Of a stretch of DNA of 64,000 nt, positions 48,004 through 60,600 are shown in pieces. Both the position numbers and the translations under genes were made by a program. The notes beneath the pieces were generated by a model. It saw only the letters and a list, made by a program, of their open reading frames with translations. It was not told where the DNA came from and ran no database searches. This DNA is from Thermothielavioides terrestris NRRL 8126 (lineage: Eukaryota; Ascomycota; Sordariomycetes; Sordariales; Chaetomiaceae). Numbering within the stretch: position 1 is the first letter of the stretch; each line of letters starts with the position of its first letter. The stretch is taken from contig NC_016461.1 of NCBI RefSeq assembly GCF_000226115.1, forward strand, positions 1,550,001 through 1,614,000, given 5' to 3'.

Positions 48004-49996
48004 TCACAGCTCATCTCCACTGAATTCATCCTGGAAGACCTCCTTGACGAGCATTTTCTTGTTGATTTTGCCCATAGCATTCCTGCGGATGTGCTCCACC
48101 ACCTTGAGCACCTGCGGGATCTTGTAGCTTGCTAACCTCCCCTTCAACGCCCGCCGCATCTCTAGAGGCGACCACTTCCCCTCTGGCACGTTCTCGCGGT
48201 CGAGGATCACCACGGCGCCGACCTTCTGCCCCCACTTCCCGCTCGGCACCGCCAGCACCGCCACCTCGGCCACCTGCGGCAGCGCCAGCATCTCCCGCTC
48301 GACCTCCAGCGCGGACACCTTCTCCCCGCCGCTCTTAATGATGTCTGCGCTGCGTCGACCGAGTATGAAGTACATCATCCCCCTGGTCCAGTCCTTCTGG
48401 CTTGGGGCGCTGCTCTTCCCGGCGCCGTCGACCGCTCTCCGCACCGCCACGTCCCCGGTTTTGAACCACCGGCCCTTGCCGTCTTTGGCATCCACGAACT
48501 CCTTGGCCGTCGCCTCCGGGTTGCGCCAGTACTCCGCGAAGATGGTCGGCCCCCGCAGCTGGATCTCCCCGACCCTCTCCCTGCCGTGCGCGTCCCGCTC
48601 CTGGCCAGGCTCGATCACCTGGTGCGTGTCGACGTCGACGAGGCGCGCCTCCACGCCCGGGAGCGGCCACCCGACGGACCCGTCGACCCGGTCGGCCACG
48701 TCCAGGCCGCAGCTGAGCGCCATGCCAACTTCTGTCATGCCGAAGCGCTCGAGGAGCACGTTGCCGCCGCTCAGGTCGCACCAGGCGCGCTTGATGGGAG
48801 TGGGCAGGGCGGCGGAGCCCGAGATGGCGAGCCGGAGGTTGCAGGGCGAGATGGCGGTGCGGGCGGCGCTCTGGACGTCAGGAGGGAGGGTCTTGTGGGT
48901 GGCGAGCAGACGAGAGTAGATTGTGGGGACGGCGGTGAAGAAGGTGATTTTCCGGTGGTTGTACGGGGTGGTTTCGGGATTGTATGTCTGGTCCGGATTG
49001 AGGAAAGGGGCGGCAAAACGCCGCCAGACGGCGTCAGCGTTGAACGGGAAGAGGAACTCGATACAGCTGCCGGAAAATAGAGGCGTGAAGATGGCATTGA
49101 TGGTTCCATGGATGTGGTGAAGCGGGAGGACATGCAGGAGATGGTCCGAGGGTGCGTATTCCCACGCTTGGAGCAGAGAACGTGCTTGCGCCGTCATGAC
49201 CGACTGGGGTAGCAAGACGCCTTTCTGAAGATAGGGGTTAGACACTACTCAGGCGGGCACCGCAGGGACCAAGGTGGGCCTCACTGGTCTATTGGTCGTG
49301 CCGGATGTGTAGAGCATCATACCGGCCGAACCTGGGCCAGACTTCTCCAGAGTCACCTTCTCATCGGTGCCACCGTCATCGCCGTGGAATTTGGTCAGCT
49401 GAAGATAGGAGGGCGGAGCATCGAGCTCCGTCTTTAACACTTCCTCGGCTTTTGAGGCGAATTTAGATGAAGATAGCAACATCAAAGCCTCGCTGTGGTT
49501 GAGGATGTACTGCAACTCAGGCGCAGGAAATGCAGGAGACAAAGGAACCGCAATAGACTTCGCGGCAAGTATAGCAAGGAGAGTCACTTGGGTTGGCAGA
49601 GGGTCAGTTCCCGTTCGGGCGGAAAACGAGACGAGGAGCAACAAGGGATGCGCGGGAGGCTGTTCATGTGAGCTTACCCACATAGTCGTAGCTGTTCTCG
49701 ACGAGAAAGGCAATGCGCTCGCCGTCGATGTCCTCCCTCCCCGCAGCCTCGTACAGGCGGTTCCGGACCTTGCACACGTCCCGGAGCAACCCCCCGTACC
49801 GGAACCGGCGCCCGCTGTTCGAGTGAATAACGACAGTCGCGTCGGGGTCATGGCCGGCGATCGCTTCGAAAACGGGCAGCCTCGGCAGCGTCGACGCCAT
49901 CCTGACGCCGGGAAATCTGCACAACGGACGGATTGGGCGCAGAGCAGCGGGCAGCCGGTTACCAAAGCTCCTGCCGAGGGCCAGGCCAGAGGACAT
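48004..49996 (-). CDS. Malonyl-/acyl-CoA synthetase (ACSF3-like), probably mitochondrial
   Basis: A member of the ANL superfamily of AMP-forming acyl-CoA synthetases. Minus-strand exons 49996-49678, 49586-49285 and 49224-48004 give 613 residues. The N-terminus MSSGLALGRSFGNRLPAALR is Arg-rich and acid-free, like a mitochondrial presequence. A downstream Met (MASTLPRLPVFEAIAGHD) could give a cytosolic form. The ATP-binding loop MMLYTSGTTNRPKGV is rebuilt across the second intron (donor GTGAGG, acceptor TTCAG). HVLPLHHIHGT, ERFGMTEVG, WFKTGDVA, and GRRSADIIKSGGEKVSALEVE follow. The C-terminal catalytic lysine lies in NAMGKINKKMLV. The HHIHG stretch and overall pattern favour the malonyl-CoA synthetase branch, but substrate choice is inferred. 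Head-to-head with the BolA-like gene, another mitochondrial candidate. Confidence 0.88.
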
Positions 49997-50675
49997 GAGG
50001 GAAGGGGGAGGGCCGAAACCCCAGGGCGCGGGATGGGGGATTGCCGATCGGCTTTTAAACGTAACACTCGGAGTGCCGGTTGATGGGGCTGGGATGTGGA
50101 TGTCGCAGGCCCGAAGCGGACGCGGAAATGTTACTCGTCCTGTCACGTTGTTTAACACTTGCAAGGACGGCCTGCCACGGCGTGCTGTAATCCGTAATAT
50201 TACAGGGGTCTGTGGGTAAACACTCGGCCTGCTGATGCTGGGTCCGGGACGCATCCTATTTCTTTGGCCGGGAAACACTGCAGCCGGCAAATCGAACTTG
50301 CGAAGCTCAATTGCGGGAAGGAGAGCCATCCGAGTCTTGCTGGTTTGGGCTACGTCTTCTGGTCGGGATGACGGGTGATTGGTGGCGACTGCCGGGGTGG
50401 AATCTGTGGTTCACTTGCAGCCCGTTTCTCAGGGATCCCGTCGCTGGGACGTCTTTCATTGGCCGGACGTTTGTTGCTCCACGCTTCCCAGCGACGGATG
50501 TTCGGTACCTGAGTTACCCGGACATTTGTCGCTCTTGGTATCCGTAGTGTACTGCCGAAGAAAGTACCAGCAGCAACGCGTTGAGAACCAACTACTCCGT
50601 CCACGACACATTCAATTCGCATTGGTGCCCTTTGTCAGGTGACGAGGAAGCAATTCATAACTTCCAGAAAACCCT
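49997..50675. promoter_or_regulatory. Divergent synthetase/BolA intergenic region
   Basis: A 679-nt head-to-head spacer. Contains gtaatccgtaatattac near 50188-50204, a partial match to the TACTCCGTA motif. No TATA box assigned. Confidence 0.5.
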
Positions 50676-51154
50676 ATGCTACGCCGAGCGGCCTTTGGCC
50701 TAACAAGAGCCGCCAGGCCGTTCTCGACCATGGCATCGCCGACTCCAATCGAGGATTCGATCAGAGAGAAGGCAAGTCAAGGCAGCCCCCCTCTTCCGCG
50801 CGGGATGCGCCAATGTGCCGCGCCCCTCGCAGGGTGGACCAACAAACTGACTTGGGTCCCTCCCGGCAGCTCACCGCCGCTCTTAAGCCTACCACGCTCG
50901 AGATCTACAACGACTCCCATCTCCATGCGCACCATGCGCCCATGCAAGGGGTCACGTCGAAGGAGACACACTTCAGGCTCGTTATCACATCTGAAGCCTT
51001 CCAGTCCAAAATGCAACCAGCACGGCACCGTCTCGTATATTCGCTGCTAAAGGATGAGCTGGCCCGGGATGGCGGAATACATGCCCTCCAGCTACGCACA
51101 ATGACACCAGAGGAGGAGGCCAAGCGACGAGCCCAGGAAGCCGGGAGCGACTGA
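50676..51154 (+). CDS. Mitochondrial BolA-like protein (BOLA1/Bol1 type)
   Basis: BolA proteins partner with monothiol glutaredoxins in Fe-S cluster handling. Exons 50676-50771 and 50870-51154 give 126 residues. Exon 1 codes MLRRAAFGLTRAARPFSTMA, a typical matrix presequence, then SPTPIEDSIREK. Exon 2 continues LTAALKPTTLEIYNDSHLHA, then the rest of the BolA fold with HFRLVITSEAFQSKMQPARH. The exon 1 end AAG|GCAAGT is a textbook GC donor; the acceptor is CCGGCAG. No GT donor joins the two parts in frame. The HLHAHH motif without a nearby cysteine suits the BOLA1/BOLA3 class over BOLA2. The MASPT methionine could give a shorter form. Identification is confident, class less so. Confidence 0.92.
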
Positions 51155-51462
51155 GGCCTTGGCGGTGGGGATAGCACGAGATGACAAAAAAACAGCTTCA
51201 GAATGACACCCTCCAGTCAGCGCGTGTAAAGTGGCATGATTCTCGATACTCTATACGCGTTGTTCCGCTGCATAACGCGTGGCTTCCTTCTGGGCAACAA
51301 CATCCGCGGCCGGATATCCCTCAGCGAGGAGGCGAGCACAATACCGCGCGTGCTTACATACGTCTTCTAGGTGGTGTTCCCTGCAAAGTCCTGGTTACCT
51401 CTCCATACCGGAATCATGGTCACCAGCTGATTTCCGATCAACATGACTTCCGCGAATCCATC
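51155..51462. other. Convergent spacer between BolA-like gene and the 756-residue protein gene
   Basis: 308 nt with the two 3' ends; no supported feature. Confidence 0.5.
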
Positions 51463-53733
51463 TCACGATGCTGCAGAGCCACCAGGCGCAGAACCCTGCG
51501 TGAACCTACGGATGAGAAATCTCTTGAACTGACGCGCTCGCTCTTCGTTCTCCGTTCTCTCCGTTCTCCGCCTCGGGCGCCTGAAGGTTCCGCCAGGTTC
51601 TCCCGACGATCCCGCCGCCCCCCGAGGTGCAAGCCTATGCCTGGTCGCCACCTCGGGTATGCTGTCTGCGTTGCTGTGTTGCGAGAGCGCATTGCTGTGG
51701 GGTGCGTGTGTCATACGTCGATTGATGTCGGCCACTTGCGAGGTTTGTGGTGTTTCAATCTCCAAAGCCACCTGATACTGCGGAGACATGGGTCCAGAAG
51801 CAGTATTAACTGCTTCTTCGCGCCGCCCATTCGCCTCAAAATTGGGTAGATGACTCGGGTCGGATCCTTGAGTGTTGACGCTGCTTTCGGGTCCCGCCAC
51901 AATGTCATATGATTTTTGCACCCGTGACTGAGCCTCTGTTCTGGCTATCGGTTTCTGGAACGGCACGGTGTTGTAATTGGCAAGTGAGGGGACTCTCGTC
52001 ACATCCTCCAGCGGAGGCATACGAATGGCACCCGTTTCAGTGGCTTGTTGTTTTACCAGTTGCGCTTCCTCTCTTGCAGTGCCTGTTGCCTCGCTGGTCG
52101 CTCGTCCGCGGGAGCTGGTCTCGGATGTTTCGAGTTGTTGCTGGATGTCCCGAAGCTTTTCCGGGTATTGAGTGAGGACCCCTTCGATGTTGCTCTTGTT
52201 GAGGATGCCTTTGATGTAAAGCGGCCTGGCTACATTTTCGTTGTACCATTCGATTGCCGAAAGCGGAGGCTCGTCATCGCCTACTGCTCGGATGTAATCG
52301 AGATAGTGGACCGAGAAGACGCGGATGAAATCGTCATAGAGAAACTCAGGGAGAGCTCTGCGCTTCTGAAGTTGCAAGACACACAGGATGCCTCGTATAA
52401 AGTCGCCAAGACTGCCCCGATAATCCGGGTAGGCTAGTCTGAAGATTTTGAGCGAAACTTCCGACGCAAGACCTATTGGTGGCAGTATGCTGTCTGCTAA
52501 ATCGCTGGACCTTTGGTTGTCGACACGCTGCGAGGTGGGAGCAACAATGGCTGGCTGCTCAGTTGATGCTGCAGGTAACCGCACGGGTGACGTTTTCGTG
52601 CCGAGGCGAACCGGTTCAGTGGAAGCCGAAGGTGAAGAGCAGACGGCCGGGCTTGTCGACCGGGATAAGCATCTGGCCGTAGCATTGGGCAGCGACAACC
52701 TCAACGCATGTCTTCTACCAACAGGACTAGGGCTGTCGAACACGGCATCAGGCTTCTTCATCAGTCGACGACGCTTGGCCTGAGGCATCCGGGCTGGACT
52801 AGTCCGCTCGGTATTCGTACATGGTATGACCTGAGCCGAAGGCGGAGTAGGTTCCAAGACCGGCACGGCCTGTCGATTGACCGGCGCCAGGACGTCGGTG
52901 ATGGCTTTGGGGACCTCAAGTTCCAGCCCTGCCTCTGAGCTAAAGCTGCTGCTGCGGGGGAAGTCCATAGAGAGCCTGGTCGGAGAGAGACGATGGTTTG
53001 TAACGGGACGGCCTTGTTGCTCCGGCGCAGGCCGGCTGGGAGCGGTGCTGGCCGCGAGCGCCGGCGCATCCGGCCGGCAGGCAGCACGCAGATGGCCTGA
53101 GGGTGACGGCGACCAGGACAAGGGGGTTCCGGCGGACGGTTGTTCGACCTCTGCGCCCCGTTCGACTTCGCCGTGCACAGGGGTGTGGGCGCGGTGTTTG
53201 GGGGGTGGGGGTGATGAGGCTTGCGCTCCCCTTCCAGTAGTAGGAAGCGGAGATGCAGGCTGCAACGGAATTTCCTTCTCTTCCTCGTCGCTCAACTTGA
53301 CTACCTGGCCATGGCCGGGTCCGATGTCCTCAAACACTCTAGGAGGTACGGTAGAACCGATAGTTTCCCAAACACCTTCGCTATCCGACACTTTGTGCTG
53401 GGAGGAAGGAGCGTTAACATGCGAAAGAGGAGTTGGAGATGCAAGCTGCGAGGGGCGTGGCCCTCCTTCTCCTTCATCGCGCGGTGTTCGATTCCTGGCA
53501 TGGCGATCGCCCGACCTTTGTTTCTTAACAAAGCGCTCCCTCACATCCTCCAACACAATTGAAGGCACGTTGGGCAGGCCGCCAGTGGACCAAGCGTCCT
53601 GGCGCTCTAACAAACTCCGCTGGTCCGAAGGGATCTGGACATATCGGCGAGGAATTTTTGTCCGATTCATGCAATAATCGGGAGACCAGGACGGCCCCGC
53701 TGACAGGGCGGGAGAATGTTTTGTGTCCGCCAT
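51463..53733 (-). CDS. Uncharacterised protein with a folded central domain (756 aa)
   Basis: A single exon, open for 757 codons in GC-rich DNA. The first ATG is at 53733 (MADTKHSPALSAGPSWSPDY); the frame is open upstream only through GTG. An N-terminal block reads IPRRYVQIPSDQRSLLERQD and PNVPSIVLEDVRERFVKKQ, apparently conserved. A long disordered Ser/Pro region follows, with a possible nuclear signal (QAKRRRLMKK). One folded, aromatic-rich segment lies at about residues 440-530 (SLKIFRLAYPDYRGSLGDFI, then LPEFLYDDFIRVFSVHYLDY and AIEWYNENVARPLYI). The tail has a basic RRPRRRTERTENEERARQ. The layout suggests a nuclear scaffold. I do not recognise the family and give no function. Head-to-head with FAB1. 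Confidence 0.82.
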   Translation of the reverse strand: MADTKHSPALSAGPSWSPDYCMNRTKIPRRYVQIPSDQRSLLERQDAWSTGGLPNVPSIVLEDVRERFVKKQRSGDRHARNRTPRDEGEGGPRPSQLASPTPLSHVNAPSSQHKVSDSEGVWETIGSTVPPRVFEDIGPGHGQVVKLSDEEEKEIPLQPASPLPTTGRGAQASSPPPPKHRAHTPVHGEVERGAEVEQPSAGTPLSWSPSPSGHLRAACRPDAPALAASTAPSRPAPEQQGRPVTNHRLSPTRLSMDFPRSSSFSSEAGLELEVPKAITDVLAPVNRQAVPVLEPTPPSAQVIPCTNTERTSPARMPQAKRRRLMKKPDAVFDSPSPVGRRHALRLSLPNATARCLSRSTSPAVCSSPSASTEPVRLGTKTSPVRLPAASTEQPAIVAPTSQRVDNQRSSDLADSILPPIGLASEVSLKIFRLAYPDYRGSLGDFIRGILCVLQLQKRRALPEFLYDDFIRVFSVHYLDYIRAVGDDEPPLSAIEWYNENVARPLYIKGILNKSNIEGVLTQYPEKLRDIQQQLETSETSSRGRATSEATGTAREEAQLVKQQATETGAIRMPPLEDVTRVPSLANYNTVPFQKPIARTEAQSRVQKSYDIVAGPESSVNTQGSDPSHLPNFEANGRREEAVNTASGPMSPQYQVALEIETPQTSQVADINRRMTHAPHSNALSQHSNADSIPEVATRHRLAPRGAAGSSGEPGGTFRRPRRRTERTENEERARQFKRFLIRRFTQGSAPGGSAAS

Positions 53734-54619
53734 GACGCGGAGGCGTTGGGCTAGGCCGTACAGATTGCCAGACGCGTTGGGTCGACGTTGAGGTCTCGTG
53801 GCGCTCCTCACAGATTCTCCCTCAACGCGTCAACAGAGATGTGTTTCAAACGAGACGTCAGTTTGGTGGGGATCCATCGCTCAGCCGCGGTCTTCCATGT
53901 TCGTTCGCCCGAACAGCCACTGGTGTTGTGGTTACTGCGGGGAAGCACTTCGCGTGTGTCACTGTGGCACGCATCGGGACGCGCGAGAGACTGACCTTGC
54001 CACGCCAGGTCACATGATGGCCCCACTTCCAACCCCGCAGCCTGGGGCGTTGCCACCTTAACTCCTGTGGACGCCGCTCCAAAAATATCTGGCAGCTGGC
54101 TCTCAACTTTCATTTGGCTTGGTTCAATTTTCTGTGTCCCTCCTGCCTGCAGGTGACGACATTCCACATTCCGTCTGGACCCCTGGTCGCGTTCAATACG
54201 ATAGTCAGAAAGTACCTAAAGAGTGTAACAACCCGTGCAGGAAGCTGTCGAGGCACCGATCACTCATCATACTCCGTACAACCAACCGCATTCTCCTGTA
54301 GCGACCAACCTGCTGCTGCTTATTGATTCCCAAGTCCGTCAGCGTTACAAGAAGGGTTGTTCAGCACGCTGGACTGCTGGCCGCTGTTGTTCCATCTTCA
54401 CGCCTCAGGACCGAGGACGCCGACTGCAAGGCGAGCGACTCGGCATTCCTGAACGTCAGGCATGCCCCCCGTCACATATCATCGCGCTGAAGCCCCTCCT
54501 CCACCGAGGTTCCTCCGCCGGCTATCCTTGAGCTCGGCTACGAAAAGCATGCTCGTTGGTTCCGTCGCCTAGGCTGCTTCACAAGCAATCTCCTGTCGCT
54601 CCGGCAGCCTCCCGGCGCG
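53734..54619. promoter_or_regulatory. Divergent intergenic region upstream of FAB1
   Basis: An 886-nt head-to-head spacer with TACTCCGTA at 54270-54278. C-rich DNA precedes the FAB1 start. Short frames here look non-coding. Confidence 0.55.
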
Positions 54620-57600
54620 ATGGCCTCCAACCCCAACGGGCTCAGGCAGCCGTCCATCGGCGCCTCCGTTCCCCCGTCGCCAGCAACCTCCCGATCGCGC
54701 CGCGACTCCACCACGTCGCTTGCCGGGTCCTCCCACGTCGACCGAGAACAGCTCGCTCTCGCGCTCGACAAGATTCACACATCGGCCAGCCAGTCGGATG
54801 CCCTTACCACCTTCAACGACTTTGCTCCTCCGCCGGCTTCGTTGCCCAGCTCCGAGACCAAGGCAACGGCGGGCGATCTTGTGCAGCAGGGCCTGAGTGG
54901 CCTATATACCCGGTTCAAGGAGGTCGTCGGTGCCGTGGGTAAGGGCTCTGCTCAGGAGGTGGATGATGGCAACAACAGCCAGGATGGGGCCTCCAAGAAG
55001 AGCGTTACCACGGGGGCATCCTCAGTGACGTCGCCTCTTCTGAGGGGAGAAAGCGTTGGGAAAAGCTCGACGCTCGAGTCCGCCACGTCCTCGGACATTC
55101 CACCACCCAGCTGGCCGTCCGCTGTGGGTGCCGTGGCTTCCGAGTTGCCATCACCTGCCCCGCAGGCTTCGAAAGCCTCTTCGAGCACCACCGCCTCCGC
55201 CACGAAGACTCCCGCGCCGAGCGTCCAGAGTCTACCCAAAATCGCAAAGACTGCAGCGGCGACCACGTCCAACGCTGCTTTAACGCCCGTCACGGTTCAG
55301 GGTCTGATGGATATGGATGCCGCCCGGGCTGGGGCAACACGGGTGGAAGACCTGCCCGGTCGAAAGGCGGGTCGTAGAAGTATAAGCAAACCAACGGACT
55401 CAGCGACAAACATCATCCCCTCCGGGAATGCAAGCTCAGACAGTGTGACCACCGGTGACGGGATCGTCCTGACAAATCGGACAAGAAGGGATGATGCGCT
55501 CAGCGTTGATGGGAGTATCGATGCCCCGCGAAGTCCGGTTCAGCCCTCGGCCGAGGCGCATGCTTCCGCTTCCTCATCCCAACTTCCCTCGGCGGATGTC
55601 GTGCGGAAGCCAGCGGTGATCGACCGCATCGCGTCCTCGAGAGGCCGCAGCCACTCGAGATCCTCGTCGACGGAGCCTGGTGCTGCCGAAGCGAGCCCCA
55701 TCATTACCTCTGCCCATAGTTCAGTGTATCATGTCTCTTTCGCCCACAACGAACGCCCGCAGATGCTGCGGTCTGGCTTCATGAAGATCCCGGGGACGAC
55801 CGCCAACGAAGGTGCGCCAGAAAAAGTCAATGCCAGGCTGGAACAAATGCGAAAGCAGGTTCTCAGCAAGGAGTTCTGGATGGCCGACGAGACCTGCAAG
55901 GAGTGCTTCCTATGCGGCACGCCCTTTACTGCCTTCCGGCGCAAACACCACTGCCGCATATGCGGTTGCATCTTTGACTCCAAATGCACGTCCAACATCT
56001 CGGGCCAAAAGATCGGCGTCCCCGGAACTCTGCGAGTCTGCAAGACCTGCCTCGACGTCATCAATCGCCGATATGACAGTGGCTCGGACGATTCGGCCGA
56101 CGAGTCCTACCTTCCAGCGATCTTCCGTGCCAGCCAGCCCAAAGCCTCTCCGGTGACCGCGAAGCCGCGGACTGACGACGAGACGAGCATATCGGAGCGG
56201 ACTGAGCAGGCAGACGACACCCGGACCGCCGTCACGCCGATGATGGCCATCCCTGCGACGAGGCGTGTTGGAGACAACAACCGCCACTCGGCAATTCTGG
56301 AGATCGACATGCCCCAGCTCAGCAGGCCTAGCTCGTCACGGTCGCTGAAATCCCTCTCAACCGGCCGGCCGCAGTCTTCAGGCCATCGCCGACACCATTC
56401 CAAGCACAATCTCCTGACGCGATTCAAAACGCCGGCAGACGACAGGGCCCCGTTTCGCATGCCTGCCGGCGAGGAGCTGGGGAAAAAGTCCAATGTCAAC
56501 GCCTTCCACGCCGACAATATCATCGACCCCGAGCTAGCGGACTACATGTCTGATGAGTCGAGCGAGGATGAACAGATGAGCAGCATTTTTGCCACAATGG
56601 ACGGCGGCGATGTCCAGCCCGCCAGCCTTGATCCCGGCCGGTCGAGTTTCGGCACCTACTTGAGCGCAGGAAGGAAGCATCGGTTTCGCCCTGGCGAGAA
56701 GAGCGTGAGCGGGTTCAGTCATGTGAGCCGCGGCCATGAGGAGGGCGGCGGCCTCCAGAATCTGCCGGTCCACGCCCGGCCGCCCCGAAGGAGAAACCTC
56801 AGCATCGCGAGCGCCAGTGTCCATCATTTGCGCTCTCCAAGGCCAAAGTCAATCGTCGTCAAAGGGGCCTCGGCCTCGGCTGACACACTGTCCATTTTCG
56901 AAGGTGGCATCGAAGCTCCAGGGCTCAAACGAAGCGACTCCATACCTGACGGGAAAGCTAGCGAGCAAGGTCTGAATCCCGCCAGCCTACAGCACGTGAA
57001 GAAACTCTTCCGACAGCTCCTACAAGACGCCAATATTCCCAATTCGGCGGGTTGGGAACGGTCGCTCATCCCCATTCTCGATAGATGCGCGGACGACATC
57101 GACCCGGACGTCCGGAACGGGGACGACATGGACATTCGGCACTGGGTGAAGTTGAAGAAAATACCAGGAGGCAAGCCCGGTGACACTGCCTACATTCACG
57201 GAGTCGTCTTTACCAAGAACCTGGCCCTGAAGAGCATGCCGCGCAAAATCCGAAACCCGCGAATAGTCATCATCACCTTTCCGCTCGAGTATCAGCGCCA
57301 CCCGGAGCAGCATTTTATGAGCTTGCAGCCGGTCATCGAGCAGGAAAAGGAGTACCTGAGGATGGTTGTCAACCGAATCCTCAACCTGGAACCCCATGTC
57401 TTGCTGGTCCAGAAAAGCGTGGCAGGGCTGGCTCTGCAGTATCTCTCCGAGGCGAACGTCGCCGTTGCGTACAACGTGAAGCCGTCCGTCATCGAAGCCG
57501 TGGCCCGCATTGTAGACATGCCCGTCATTTCTTCCATGGACATGCTCAGCCTTGGGGCTCGGGTGGGCATGTGCGAGAGCTTCGAGGTCAAAACCTTTGT

Positions 57601-60600
57601 GAACAGCGAAATCAGGGGCAAGAAGAAGACCTACGTCTTCATATCCGGCTGCCCGAAAGACCGAGGCTGTACCATTGCGCTCCGCGGCGGCTCCACCGAG
57701 ATACTCTCCCGCATGAAGCGCATCACCGAGTTCATGCTCTATGTCGTCTACAATCTGAAGCTCGAGTCCTGCCTCATGCGCGACGAATTCGTCCAGATCC
57801 CCTCCGAGACAGACTCGGCTGCACTGTCGACCTCGACCTCCTTCCAGCGAACCGATGAGAGCCCCGGACAATGGGCGAACGGTGCCCCCGTTCACCCTCT
57901 CGGCCGTCCATCCATCCTTCCTACGCGGCAGGGCACGGAGAGCGAGGACCCCATGCGACCCAACGACAGCGCGAATGCCACTGCTGATTCCGAACCGTCC
58001 TCCGTAGACCCTGGTGTTCAATCCTCTCCGGAGCCGGCCCGCACGTCGATATCGATGCACGAATTGCACTCGCATGTCCAGGTTCCCGACGACACGCCCG
58101 CGGCAGTCTTTCACAGCGACATGGTGGAAAAGTACAAGACGCGAGTCTTATCCGCGTCACCGTTCGTCAGATTCAGGCAACCCTATCTGCTGGTCAAAGC
58201 ACGGGAGCAGGAGCGGCGCGCAGCATATTTGAAACGCCTTCTCGAGCAAGAACAAGTGGACGAGCCTGACGAGGCAGAGAAGCCGAGGCAGGAAACTTTT
58301 CAGCTGGTCAAGCCGGAGATGGTGCACGGGGTTGAGCAGAAGGCTTCCCGGAAGGTCATGGAGGTTCTCCATGCCGTCCATGAGGCCGAGTATGACCGGG
58401 CTTTGCACAGTTACCGAACGCAGGCGAAGCAGTGGGATGCGTATACCCACGGAAGCCTTGATCTCTTCGATCCCTACTCCCACCAGAATATTGTGGTCCT
58501 GTACTCAGTCACTTGCACGGCGACAAAGATACCATGCTCGGAGCCCAGCTTGATTGCCATCGAATTCTACAACGAACACCCCGATCCGAACGGGAGCATG
58601 GATCAGGACTGCACGTTGGGTCAGTACATCGAAGACATCTGCGAGGGTGCTGAGCTCATCTGCCATTCGAACGGCTGCGAACGGAAAATGTATGAACATC
58701 ACCGCACCTACGTCCATGACAACGCCCGCCTCACCATCATCTTGGAGACGTCACCCGCCTGGCCCGAAAACTTCCCGGAGAAACCTCAAGACAGAGATGG
58801 CGGCAACGGCGGGACTGGCATATGCATGTGGAATTACTGCAGGCATTGCAAAAAGCATTTCGGGCTTATGCCCATGTCTGTGAGCACGTGGAAGTACTCG
58901 TTCGGCAAATACCTCGAGCTGTCGTTCTGGAGTCAGGGTCTCCAGTTGAATCCTCAGGCCGAGTGTCCGCATGACCACCAGAAGGACCACATTCGCTTCT
59001 TTTACTATCTGTATCGCGACATCGCCGTCAGAGTGCACTATGACCCTATCGATCTCTATGAGATCGTCGTGCCACGGACAAAAGTCACCTGGAAGGTAGA
59101 TTACGACCTGAAACTCAAAAACGATGTCTTCACCAAAGCAGAGGAGCGTTGGAACCGCTTCATGAATTCGGTCAGGTCCAGGCTCAAAAGCATCCGCATC
59201 GACAGCGTGCTTCCCGAGAAGGCCGAAGCCTGTAGGGCCGAGGTTGAGAGACTGAGCAAAAAGGCGCAGGATGACCAGCCGGAGCTGATTCGAGCGCTCC
59301 AGGAGGCCTACATGAACTCCAAATACTACGAAGTCATCCCCCTCAACGCCGTGATCCGCGAAATGTTGGAGAAGGTGACGGACTGGGACGCTGCCTTTGC
59401 CGCGTTTGAAGCCGAGTTTCTCTCCGACAAGGATGTTCGCCAGTTGACTATCCTCCAACTGAAAAAGATATTTACCGACCACGAATCCAAGGAGTCCCTG
59501 CCGAGCACGGAGACGTCTACCCTAGTTGGATCCGAGGCTGACGAAAAGACCACGCCCGCGACGACCCCGCCTGGCGTTTCCGAAGTCGAAGAGAACCCGT
59601 CCCCCACTTTAACGAGGGATCTCAGCCAAGCACAAGAAGCTCCTCCGTCCCCATCTACACAACCCGAGCCCAGTTCCAAAGAGGCGGCGGTCGTCCAGGC
59701 GGACGAGCTCCTAGAGAGAGTCGATCCTTTGGATCTTGCAACGCCGCGCTCGTCCACTGGCGCGAGAATTGGCCCCCCTCCCGCGGTCGCAGCACGGGAG
59801 GCAGTCAAACTACTCAGCGACCAGTCCTCGGTTAACTCGGCTCCCACTTCTGGTTCCACATCTTCCCTCACAGCGAAAGGTGGTGTAATGCCGCCGCCCC
59901 CGGCGCCAAGCCAGTTGTCGTTGACAGAAAAAGTAGAGCAACTGCGCCGGGAGCAGCGGACACTGGTGAACGACGTTAACGGCTCGGTTCCGGGTGCTGC
60001 GAACGCCAGCAGCATTCCCCAGCCCGCGGTGGAACGCGCGCCAGCCAGGCGCGTCGGGGCGACTGCGTCACCCCCGATGGTTCGTGCAATATCTCAGCCA
60101 GGAGGGACATTGCCGAGGACACAGTCGGCGATTGGTAAGCTCCTGAAGGAGCAGAAGGCGCAGGATGCGGGAGCCGAGACCCCGAAGTCATCAGCAGATA
60201 GCGTGCTGAAGGGCGACAAGAAGTTCGCCGACCGCATTGGTCTGGGAGCCTTGAAGAGCCACCGTAAGGCGGGGCCTTCTGGGATTCCGCGATACGTCCA
60301 CAAGAGGGAATCCAAGGTCTCGACGCTCGCGCGTCACTTTGAGCAGTTGAGCCGGGAGTTCGAAAAGGAGAGGATGAAGGACCGCAAACAGCGCGCTGCC
60401 AAGATGCACCATACTCGCGCCTTCTTGCCGCGTTCTTCCACCAAGACGATAGTAGAAGTCTACAAAGACGTTGACCAAGCTGTTCAGGAGCCGGGGCCGT
60501 CGGACGATGACCAAATTCCAGATAGGGAACGGGGAGAGAAGCAGAGCGGGGAGACCTCAACTGCAACCGAGTCCACTCCCGCCGAGTCGCAGCAAAGCAA

